The position numbers and the translations under genes are program-made. The notes below the pieces were generated by a model that did not search any database, had not been told where the DNA came from, and saw only the letters and a list, made by a program, of their open reading frames with translations. 11,757 nt of DNA from Thiobacillus sp. Its GTDB lineage: Bacteria; Pseudomonadota; Gammaproteobacteria; Burkholderiales; Thiobacillaceae. Below are positions 1 to 6,500 of the stretch, piece by piece (the first letter of the stretch is position 1; the number at the start of each line of letters is the position of its first letter). The stretch spans positions 1 to 11,757 of the forward strand of contig NZ_JANJXQ010000001.1 in assembly GCF_024708915.1 (NCBI RefSeq), given 5' to 3'.

Positions 1-167
1 CGGAAGTCATGAGCCGTATCGCGGCGCCCATGATCGGCGGCATGGTGTCCTCGACCGTGCTGACGCTGGCCGTGATCCCGGCGATCTATGCGCTGGTCAA
101 GCAATGGGAACTGGCGAGACGAATCCGGCTCGGCATGGCCAGCGACCCAATGGAACCCCGATCATGA
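1..167 (+). CDS. Heavy-metal efflux RND transporter, C-terminal end (CzcA/CusA-like, partial)
   Basis: Only the last 54 codons are present, read in the frame beginning at base 3 and ending with TGA at 165-167. The peptide contains the stretch APMIGGMVSSTVLTLAVIPA followed by IYALVKQWE. This is the typical final transmembrane helix of heavy-metal-efflux (HME) RND pumps such as CzcA and CusA, with a short basic cytoplasmic tail after it. Proteins of this family sit in the inner membrane and drive Zn/Co/Cd or Cu/Ag out through a tripartite complex using the proton gradient. The metal-selecting residues lie upstream of the window, so the substrate cannot be read. It is the last gene of its transcription unit, because a 313-base gap with a different promoter follows. 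Confidence 0.85.
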   Translation, partial: EVMSRIAAPMIGGMVSSTVLTLAVIPAIYALVKQWELARRIRLGMASDPMEPRS

Positions 168-266
168 AGGCTGTAACGATCTGTCGGGACAAATTCCAGA
201 TCTTCTCTGCTTCCTATAGGAAATACGCATTCTCACCAGCCTGCAGCGTCATGTCTTTGGAGGTTC

Positions 267-282
267 TGGCCTTTTGAGGCCA
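267..282. repeat. Short inverted repeat (TGGCC/GGCCA)
   Basis: There are five perfectly paired bases on each side of a six-base TTTTGA loop, 100 bases after the efflux-pump stop codon and about 80 bases before the -24 element. The sequence after it is C-rich, which argues against an intrinsic terminator. It could be the end of the efflux transcript or an operator. Neither is established. Confidence 0.35.
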
Positions 283-359
283 TCCCCCTGGGAAGCATGT
301 GATCCCACCCCGCCCGCGACGCTAACCGTATCTATTTGTTTCTTATATGTAAATTGATA

Positions 360-374
360 TGGCGCATCTGTTGC
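360..374 (+). promoter_or_regulatory. Sigma-54 (-24/-12) promoter
   Basis: The sequence reads TGGCGC-ATCTG-TTGC. It matches the sigma-54 consensus TGGCAC-N5-TTGC at every position but one, and keeps the exact GG-N10-GC spacing that RpoN requires. It is preceded by an AT-rich segment and predicts a start near 386, about 95 bases before the carbonic anhydrase ATG. The activator encoded at 1639-3222 in the same cluster carries the GAFTGA loop that contacts sigma-54, which strengthens the call. No convincing sigma-70 promoter is seen in the same gap. Confidence 0.7.
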
Positions 375-469
375 TATACAGAAACTGCGGGCCCGCCGCT
401 TGGTGACTATTCAATCGGGACGTTTCGTGGTCGAGCGTCGGGCAGCCGTTTTAACTCAATTTCTTAAAT

Positions 470-474
470 GGAGA
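470..474 (+). promoter_or_regulatory. Ribosome binding site deciding the start of the carbonic anhydrase gene
   Basis: GGAGA lies six bases before the ATG at 481. The alternative upstream ATG at 400 has no comparable site, so this motif fixes the start. Confidence 0.65.
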
Positions 475-480
475 CGCAAA

Positions 481-1137
481 ATGACAACACTGAAGGACAC
501 ACTGAACGCGCGGACTGCTTCCTACGACCATTGGGCCCAGCGGCGCCACTATGGGCCGGAAGGCCACAACAATAGAAGCCTCTGGGTGCTGGCCTGCATG
601 GACGAGCGCCTGCCGGTGGATGAGGCCTTGGGGATTCGTGTGGACAGCCCGGCTGGCGGCGGCGACGCCCACTGCTTCCGCAATGCGGGCGGCATCGTCA
701 CCGACGACGCGATCCGCTCCGCCATGCTGACCTGCAATTTCTTCGGCACCAAGGAAATCGTCATCGTCCAGCATACCCAGTGCGGCATGCTGGCCGCCAA
801 CGCCAACGACCTGGAGCGGATGCTGAAGGAAAAGGGGGTGGACACGGACAACCTGACGCTGGACCCGACCCTGCCCGAACTGAAGCTGGACAAGGGCGGA
901 TTCGCCAAGTGGATCGGCATGATGGACGATGTGGATGTGACCTGCATGCGCACCATCGAGACGATCCGCAATCACCCCCTGATTCCCAAGGACGTCGTGG
1001 TCAGCGGCTGGATATGGGAAGTGGAGACCCGTCGGCTGCGGGCGCCCACGTTGGATGCCAAGGTGCGAGGCCGCGTGCCTGACGTCCGTTGCACGGACTT
1101 CGGGGTGAATCAGAAACAACCCCCGCGGTGGAGCTGA
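481..1137 (+). CDS. Beta-carbonic anhydrase family protein (possible COS hydrolase-like clade)
   Basis: This 218-residue protein has the beta-carbonic anhydrase zinc site: Cys39 in CMDER, with Asp41 and Arg43 as the usual dyad, and His98 and Cys101 in HTQCGM. The RNAGG segment after Arg67 is also typical. The family hydrates CO2 to bicarbonate in the cytoplasm. A related clade (clade D type) includes carbonyl sulfide hydrolase of Thiobacillus, so COS or a similar small substrate cannot be excluded. The ATG at 481 is preferred to an upstream in-frame ATG at 400 because GGAGA (470-474) sits six bases before it and the extra 27 residues do not fit the family. It lies directly downstream of a sigma-54 promoter and is followed by a perfect hairpin, then an FmdB-type gene and a sigma-54 activator. 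Conditional induction is therefore likely, unlike a housekeeping carbonic anhydrase. The C-terminal stretch WEVETRRLRAPTLDAK is a subfamily signature whose function I do not know. Confidence 0.88.
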   Translation: MTTLKDTLNARTASYDHWAQRRHYGPEGHNNRSLWVLACMDERLPVDEALGIRVDSPAGGGDAHCFRNAGGIVTDDAIRSAMLTCNFFGTKEIVIVQHTQCGMLAANANDLERMLKEKGVDTDNLTLDPTLPELKLDKGGFAKWIGMMDDVDVTCMRTIETIRNHPLIPKDVVVSGWIWEVETRRLRAPTLDAKVRGRVPDVRCTDFGVNQKQPPRWS

Positions 1138-1177
1138 TCGGCCCTCGGGGCGTGCTTGCGAGCCCTGAGAGGAAGTA

Positions 1178-1204
1178 GAACGCACCGCTCCAGGCGGTGC
1201 GTTC
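1178..1204. terminator. Perfect 11-bp hairpin after the carbonic anhydrase gene
   Basis: GAACGCACCGC (1178-1188) pairs perfectly with GCGGTGCGTTC (1194-1204) across a five-base loop. It stands 40 bases after the carbonic anhydrase stop and 28 bases before the fmdB-like start. The run after it (GGTCTTGATTGATT) is only moderately T-rich. It may terminate partially, or act as an mRNA processing or stabilising hairpin between the two genes. Confidence 0.55.
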
Positions 1205-1232
1205 GGTCTTGATTGATTACCCGGGAGTTCAT

Positions 1233-1505
1233 ATGCCGACATATGATTATCGCTGTGTGCAGTGCGGGACACCGTTCGAAGCCAGCCACGCCATGAGCGA
1301 GCCCGCGCCGGATTGTCCAAGCTGCGGCGGCCGGACGGAGAAGGCCATTCTCGTAGCGCCGGCCATGCATGGCCAGATGGCGCGGGGGCGTGAGCTCGCG
1401 ATGCGCTCGCTGCCGACCGCCAGGACGAAGGCCGGCCCGAATGGCCATGGGCCGGGCTGTAGTTGTTGCGCACCCCGCACGACAAGTACGGTCAAGACGG
1501 ATTGA
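1233..1505 (+). CDS. FmdB family zinc-ribbon protein
   Basis: This small 90-residue protein begins MPTYDYRCVQCG, the hallmark of the FmdB family. A second CPSCGG knuckle makes a four-cysteine zinc ribbon (Cys8, Cys11, Cys28, Cys31). Family members are thought to be regulatory; the name comes from a putative regulator in the Methylophilus formamidase/amidase cluster, and the molecular role is not well known. The start is supported by GGGAG at 1223-1227, five bases before the ATG. Beyond the ribbon the tail is basic and ends with an extra cysteine cluster GCSCC (Cys76, Cys78, Cys79), which could bind a further metal ion. It sits between the carbonic anhydrase gene and a sigma-54 activator on the same strand, so a joint role in the same response is likely but inferred. 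Confidence 0.82.
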   Translation: MPTYDYRCVQCGTPFEASHAMSEPAPDCPSCGGRTEKAILVAPAMHGQMARGRELAMRSLPTARTKAGPNGHGPGCSCCAPRTTSTVKTD

Positions 1506-1508
1506 AAA

Positions 1509-1520
1509 CGCCTGTTGGCG
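1509..1520 (+). terminator. Weak hairpin after the fmdB-like gene
   Basis: CGCC-TGTT-GGCG follows the stop codon directly, with AAAA before it and GCATTTCC after it. The four-base stem is too short for a confident terminator call. Confidence 0.25.
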
Positions 1521-1575
1521 GCATTTCCTGCACATCCAGCCTGCCTTGCCAGGATGGGAATGCGGCGGTGGGTCC

Positions 1576-1594
1576 TGTCGCGCACGTTGCGACA
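1576..1594. repeat. Dyad TGTCGC-N7-GCGACA upstream of the activator gene
   Basis: Six perfectly paired bases flank GCACGTT, 44 bases before the activator ATG. The outer half-sites TGTC/GACA are the same as in the palindrome at 182-191 upstream of the sigma-54 promoter, which hints at a shared operator. A second small dyad CACTG/CAGTG follows at 1593-1611. Binding by the activator is inference. Confidence 0.35.
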
Positions 1595-1638
1595 CTGCGG
1601 GCCCTCCAGTGCCGCCCCGTCTTTCTGGAGGATCATCC

Positions 1639-3222
1639 ATGTCTCACGTGTTGCTTTCCGAATTGAGTCCACTTTCGTTTCTGCAAATGTTCGTCACGCA
1701 GAGTGTCAAGCTTGCGGGGCAACAGCCGCAAGAGGGCGCAGCCTGCCACAACCATATCCAGATTCTGGGGCTGACCGCCAGCAGCTGTCTGGAGGCGCAT
1801 GCGCGCCAACAGCTCGGTCTGTCCGGCGAAATCAGCCGCGATCAATACACGGCGCTGGTCGTCAACATCAAGAACCAGATCGGCGGTGGCTTTGCGCCGG
1901 CCGCAGACGAGGCAGGAGCCGTCCGTGTAATGAACAACTGCTGCCCCTTCGGCGACCGGGTCAAGGAAGCGCCCGAGCTGTGCCGCATGACGTCGTCCGT
2001 GTTCGGAGGCATTGCCGCCCGTAATTTTGGCTACGCCAAGGTGGAATTGCGCCGACGCATTGCCAACAACGACGGCTGCTGCGAAGTGCTGATCCATATC
2101 GACCGGGAGGCGGCCCGGGACAAGTATGGCGACGAGTACGTCAGCGAGGACGGTGCCATCGTGTCCCGCATGGCTCTGGAAGAGGTGACCGTACGGGTGG
2201 CGGAAAAAATGGCGCAGATCTGGCGTCCCGCGAATGGAGACGAGCCCAATAACTGTCGTGGCGGACCGGAGATCGTGGCCGAATCGCTGGCCATGCGCGA
2301 GGCGCTGGGAGCCGTCGAACTGGTGGCCCCCACCATGGCCAATGTACTGATCAACGGCGAAACCGGCGTAGGCAAGGAAATCATCGCCCGTGCCATCCAT
2401 GCGCTCAGCAACCGCAGCGACGGTAAGTTCGTCGCTGTCAACTGCGGGGCGATCCCGGACAACCTGACCGAGAGCGCCTTGTTCGGCCACGAAAAAGGGG
2501 CTTTCACCGGGGCGCACGAAATGCGCCAGGGCGTGTTCGAGCGGGCTGCGGGCGGTACGCTGTTTCTCGACGAGATCGACAGCCTCCCGCTCCTGTCGCA
2601 GGTCAATCTGCTACGCGTGCTGCAGGAAGGCGAGTTCGAGCGGGTGGGCGGCAAACAGGTGCTGCACGCGGACGTGCGCATCATCGCCGCCTCCAATACG
2701 TCAACGGACAAACTCCTGACTGGGGGCGGCTTCCGCCAGGATCTCTACTACCGGTTGAACGTCGTGCCCATCCATATTCCTTCCCTGCGGGAGCGGAGGG
2801 AGGACATCACCGCGCTGGTCAATCATCTGCTGCCGCGTCTGGCGGCGCGTTACCAGCGGCCCCGGAAAGTGCTGGGCAGCCAGGCCTGGGCACAGGCTAT
2901 GGCCTACGAGTGGCCTGGCAATGTGCGCGAACTGGAAAACGTGCTGGAGCGCGCATTTCTGTTCGCCAGGGGGCAAGTCATCGACGAGCTCGGCGTACGG
3001 CTCCCGGACGAGACCGGCTTGTCGCAAGCAGAGGATTTACGCAGACGTAAGCAGGGCGCGGTTCGGGATATCGAGACCAAGGCTCTACGCGACGCCCTGC
3101 AGCGTCAGGCCGGCAACGTAAGCGCAGTAGCCCGTGAGATAGGCATCACGCCCCGGGCGGTTCATCAGAAGTTGCGAAGCTATCATATCGACGCCGCCGC
3201 TTATCGCAAATCGGGCAAATGA
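1639..3222 (+). CDS. Sigma-54-dependent transcriptional activator with cysteine-rich sensor domain
   Basis: This 527-residue bacterial enhancer-binding protein has three parts. Residues 1-200 form a sensor domain with a conserved-looking cysteine set (Cys101-Cys102-Pro-Phe-Gly, Cys115, Cys147-Cys148). This pattern recalls the metal-binding or V4R-like/MetOD1-type sensory domains, though I cannot prove the assignment. The AAA+ ATPase core has Walker A GETGVGKE (240-247), the sigma-54 contact loop GAFTGA (287-292), Walker B GTLFLDEI (306-313) and the WPGNVRELENV segment. A Fis-type helix-turn-helix closes the protein (about 492-515). There is no receiver domain with a phospho-acceptor Asp, so it should sense a small ligand, metal or redox signal directly rather than a kinase. 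GGAGGA (1627-1632) six bases before the ATG fixes the start; a longer frame upstream overlaps fmdB and is not used. It is the obvious candidate activator of the promoter at 360-374. Confidence 0.92.
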   Translation: MSHVLLSELSPLSFLQMFVTQSVKLAGQQPQEGAACHNHIQILGLTASSCLEAHARQQLGLSGEISRDQYTALVVNIKNQIGGGFAPAADEAGAVRVMNNCCPFGDRVKEAPELCRMTSSVFGGIAARNFGYAKVELRRRIANNDGCCEVLIHIDREAARDKYGDEYVSEDGAIVSRMALEEVTVRVAEKMAQIWRPANGDEPNNCRGGPEIVAESLAMREALGAVELVAPTMANVLINGETGVGKEIIARAIHALSNRSDGKFVAVNCGAIPDNLTESALFGHEKGAFTGAHEMRQGVFERAAGGTLFLDEIDSLPLLSQVNLLRVLQEGEFERVGGKQVLHADVRIIAASNTSTDKLLTGGGFRQDLYYRLNVVPIHIPSLRERREDITALVNHLLPRLAARYQRPRKVLGSQAWAQAMAYEWPGNVRELENVLERAFLFARGQVIDELGVRLPDETGLSQAEDLRRRKQGAVRDIETKALRDALQRQAGNVSAVAREIGITPRAVHQKLRSYHIDAAAYRKSGK

Positions 3223-3523
3223 GCCGGGGGTGAACGGATAACGGCATCACAAATCAATGATCGGCTTTCGCCATGGAATCCAGGAACTGCTGCATGACCT
3301 GAAGTATGTCCAGGCAGAACTTCGCGGGTGAGCTTGAAGCGAATGGCCGCATTGCGCTTTACGGTGGCGGTGGCGGTGGCGGTGGACCGAGGTTCAAGCC
3401 TGGGACGCCATGAACCGGGCCCAAGGCTTAAGGCATGACCAGAAAAGCATTCAAAGACAATGCAATCGATGAATCGACGCAGAGGTGCTGAGGATTCGGA
3501 GTCGAGTCTCGGTAGACATGAAC
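3223..3523. other. Gene-poor region of about 300 bases
   Basis: I see no convincing gene. There are two tiny antiparallel frames. One is a 24-codon + strand frame (3257-3331) whose product includes IQELLHDLKYVQAEL. The other is a 32-codon - strand frame (3254-3352) ending FLDSMAKADH. Both look protein-like, but neither has a ribosome binding site, so they may be the remnant of a decayed gene. The region also holds the GGTGGC hexamer array and two overlapping dyads (GGTTCA/TGAACC at 3391-3416 and AAGCCT/AGGCTT at 3396-3429). Confidence 0.5.
3363..3386. repeat. GGTGGC hexamer tandem repeat
   Basis: Three exact GGTGGC units (3363-3380) are followed by a fourth differing in its last base (GGTGGA, 3381-3386). 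It lies in non-coding DNA between the convergent activator and dehydrogenase genes. It is a simple repeat that could vary in copy number by slippage. Confidence 0.8.
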
Positions 3524-3551
3524 GACCGGGGCCGCAAATGCGGCCCCGGTC
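3524..3551. terminator. Strong GC-rich hairpin after the E2-E3 gene
   Basis: GACCGGGGCCGC (3524-3535) pairs perfectly with GCGGCCCCGGTC (3540-3551) around an AAAT loop, 20 bases downstream of the E2-E3 stop codon (stop at 3571-3573 on the - strand). On the + strand it is followed by CTTTGG. Neither side has a long T-run, but the 12-bp stem makes it the best candidate for the end of the operon, possibly acting for transcripts from both sides. Confidence 0.7.
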
Positions 3552-3570
3552 TTTGGTGCTTCCGAAAGAT

Positions 3571-6500
3571 TTACTTCTTCGCCGTCCGCCGCAGGCGGTT
3601 CAGCAGCCGCCGCGCCAGCTCGCCGAACAGCTCGGTCTGCGTCGGATGCGGGAAGATCGCCTTGGCGACCTGGGTCAGCGTCATCTCGCCGGCCACCATC
3701 ATCACGCCGATGCCGATCAGGGTGTCGGTGTGGTCGGCAAGGTAGTGCACGCCGATGATGCGGCCGCTGGCCTTGTCGGCCACCAGTTTGATCATGCCCT
3801 CGGTTTCGCCGGTGATCATCGCCTTGGCGTCGATGCTCATCGGCATCTTCGCTTCCACCGCGTCGATGCCCTTGGCCTTGGCCTGCGCCACCGAGAGGCC
3901 GACGAAGCCGGCCTGCGGACGCGAGAAGGTGACGCCGCAGTCGCGGTCCTGGTCGTATTCGCTGGCGTGGCCCAACAGGTTGTCGGCGGCGACGCGGCCC
4001 TGCGTGGCGGCGGTATGGGCGAGCATGTAGCCGCCGATGACGTCGCCGACCGCGTAGATGTGCGGCGCGCTGGTCTGGCAGCGGGCGTCGACCTTGATCG
4101 CGGCACCGTCGAGTGCGACGCCGATTTTGTCCAGATTCAGCCGGCTGGTGTCGGGGCGCTTGCCGGTGGCCATCAGGACGACGTCGCAGTCGAAGGTCGA
4201 CTCGATGCCTTCCTTGTTCGCGTAGCGCAGCTTCATCGCGCCGGGCTTGCCGGAGACTTCGTTGATGGCGGCGCTGGTGACGACCGTGATTTCCTTCTCC
4301 AGCGATGCGATCAGAACCTTGCCGATCTCCTCCTCGATTTCAGCGAGGATGCGCTCGTGGCGTTCCAGCATCAGCACTTCGGTACCGAAGTCGCGGAAGA
4401 TCTGCGCCATCTCGACGCCGATCACGCCGCCGCCGACGATGCCGAGTTTTTTCGGCGGCGCTGCAAGGTTCCAGATGGTGTCGGAGGTGACCACGCCGCC
4501 GCTCGCCAGGTTTTCGCGCGCGCCGGGGATGGGCGGCACGAAGGCGGGGGCGCCGGTAGCAATGACGGCAGCACCGAACGTCACTTGATACGGTTCGCCC
4601 TCGACCGGCGTGATCTTCAGCGTATGGGCGTCGACGAATTCGCCGTAGCCTTCGCGCACGTCGATCTTCATGCCCTTGTCTGCCTTCAGCGCCATCTCGC
4701 CGCGGCTGGTCTGCACCCAGCGGCGGTGCTTCTCGACCTGGGCCCAGTTCAATTTCGGCGTATTCGTGCCGTCGACGCCCATCTCGGCGTCGTGGGCGCG
4801 GTTGCGGATGACGTCCGCCGCGGCGCGCCAGGCCTTGGACGGGATGCAGCCGCGCCACAGGCATTCGCCGCCGGGGAAGGGCTCGTTGTTGACCATCAGC
4901 ACCTTGATGCCGTGGTCGGCGAGGTCGCGCGCGCAGTCCTCGCCGCCGGGGCCGCCGCCGACGACGACCACGGGAAAGTCCCAGTTACCCTCGGGGATGG
5001 GCGATACGGCGGGCGCACCGTGTGTGGCCGGCGCGTTTGCCGCCTCACTCCTCGCGCCTGACGCCTCACCGCTTATCCAGTTTTCCGGCGCCTCGATGGT
5101 CTGCTTCAGCGTCGCCAGATACAGCGCCACGTCGGCGCCGTTCAGCACGCGATGGTCGCCGGTGATGGTGAACGGCGTGCCCTGTGGGCCGTTGGCGGCG
5201 ATCGCCAGGATCGCCGAGATGCCGGGGGTGGGGATCGCGGTGAAGTGCGACACCCCCAGCATGCCCATGTTGGAAATGGTGAAGGTGGGGTTGGAGTACT
5301 CGGCGGGCGCCAGCTTGCGCACGCGCGCCCGCTCGACCAGGCCGGTCCAGTCGCCCTGCAGCGCCGCCAGCGGCTTCTTCTCGATGCCGTGCAGGATCGG
5401 CACGACGAGGCCGCCGTCGTTCGACATCACCGCCACGCCGAAGTCGTGGTTGGCGCGTTCGACCAGCTTGTCGACCGGCTGGTAGGCCCAGTTCATGCGC
5501 GGGAATTTCGCCATCGCGACCGAACAGGCCTTGGCGATCGCCACCGTCACCGAGACCTTGTTCGCCTTGGCAGCGGCGGTCAGCTTGCTGGTGTCGATGT
5601 TCACCGTGACGTTGAAGGTCGGCAGCGTCAGCGAGGCGGTCATCGCGTGACTCACTGCCTTTTCCATCGAGGTCATGTTGCGGCCCTGGCCGGGCACGTC
5701 GACCTGCGGCAGCGAGTGCGCGACTTCCTGCATCGAGGGGCGCGCGCGCGCCACGTCGGCGGCGACGATCACGCCGGCGGGACCGCTGCCGGCAAGCCCG
5801 GCGATGTTCACGCCGAGCTGCGCCGCGACCTTGCGGGCGTAGGGGCTGGCCGGGCGGCCCGGTACGCGTGCCACCGGCGGCTGGTTGCCGGCGGCGGCGA
5901 CCTGCGCCGGCGCGGCCTTGGGCACAGGAATCGTGGCGGGCTTGTCGGCGGCGTGCGGCGCGACCTTGTGGATGTCCTTGACCTTGTGCTCGGCGGAAAT
6001 CGTCACGCCGGTGTCGTTGGCCTTGGCGGCATCGTCGACGATGAAGGCCATCGGGTGGCCGACCTCGACCACGCTGCCGACATCGGCGATGGGGCCGGAG
6101 AGGAAGCCTTCCTGGAACACCTCGACGTCCATGATGGCCTTGTCGGTCTCCACCGTGGCGACGATGTCGCCGCGCCTGATGGCGTCGCCGGGCTGTTTTT
6201 CCCAGGTCACGACCACGCCTTCCGTCATGGTGTCGGAGAGCTGCGGCATCACCACCGGGGTGCCGGCGTGGTGCGGGATCATTTCGGTCTGCGCCTGTTC
6301 TTCCACCACTTCACCGGCGGCAATCGCCACGTCGCCCGCGGTGTCGGTGATATAGCCGAGCGCGGCGCCGACGGCAATGGTCGCGCCGACGTCGGCGAGC
6401 GGGCCGGCCAGATAACCGGCCTTGAACACCTCGACGTCCATGATGGCCTTGTCGGTCTCGACGGTGGCGACGATGTCGCCGCGCTCGACCTTGTCGCCCG

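Larger units (their letters stand above)
168..480. other. Gene-free region with regulatory signals upstream of the carbonic anhydrase gene
   Basis: No credible coding frame is seen here. The first part holds a dyad GATCTG (178-183) / CAGATC (197-202) enclosing a compact palindrome TGTC-GG-GACA (182-191). A hairpin TGGCC-TTTTGA-GGCCA at 267-282 has no T-run after it, so it is a poor intrinsic terminator. The stretch 326-360 is clearly AT-rich against the surrounding GC-rich DNA and leads directly into the -24/-12 promoter described separately. This layout (distant dyads, AT-rich bendable segment, sigma-54 promoter) is typical for a regulated sigma-54 control region. Confidence 0.6.

Noticed and set aside
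400..480. Upstream ATG at 400 as start of the carbonic anhydrase gene
   Set aside because: It has no ribosome binding site, the extra 27 residues do not fit the family, and the ATG at 481 has GGAGA at good spacing.
451..1485. Long - strand open frame opposite the carbonic anhydrase and fmdB genes
   Set aside because: It is antisense to two recognised genes, shows no family motif and arises from GC-rich codon bias.
1509..1560. Second sigma-54 promoter upstream of the activator (TGGCGG...TGC)
   Set aside because: The GG to GC distance is 11, not the required 10, and the -12 element is incomplete.
1369..1638. N-terminal extension of the activator frame upstream of 1639
   Set aside because: It overlaps the fmdB-like gene and lacks family similarity; GGAGGA before 1639 marks the start.
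3254..3352. Two small antiparallel frames as genuine small genes
   Set aside because: Neither has a ribosome binding site or a recognised family; they are kept only as a possible remnant.
3460..5061. 533-codon + strand frame opposite the E3 part
   Set aside because: Its composition is His/Asp/Ala/Arg/Val-rich, as expected for the reverse of a real GC-rich gene; E3 motifs lie on the other strand.
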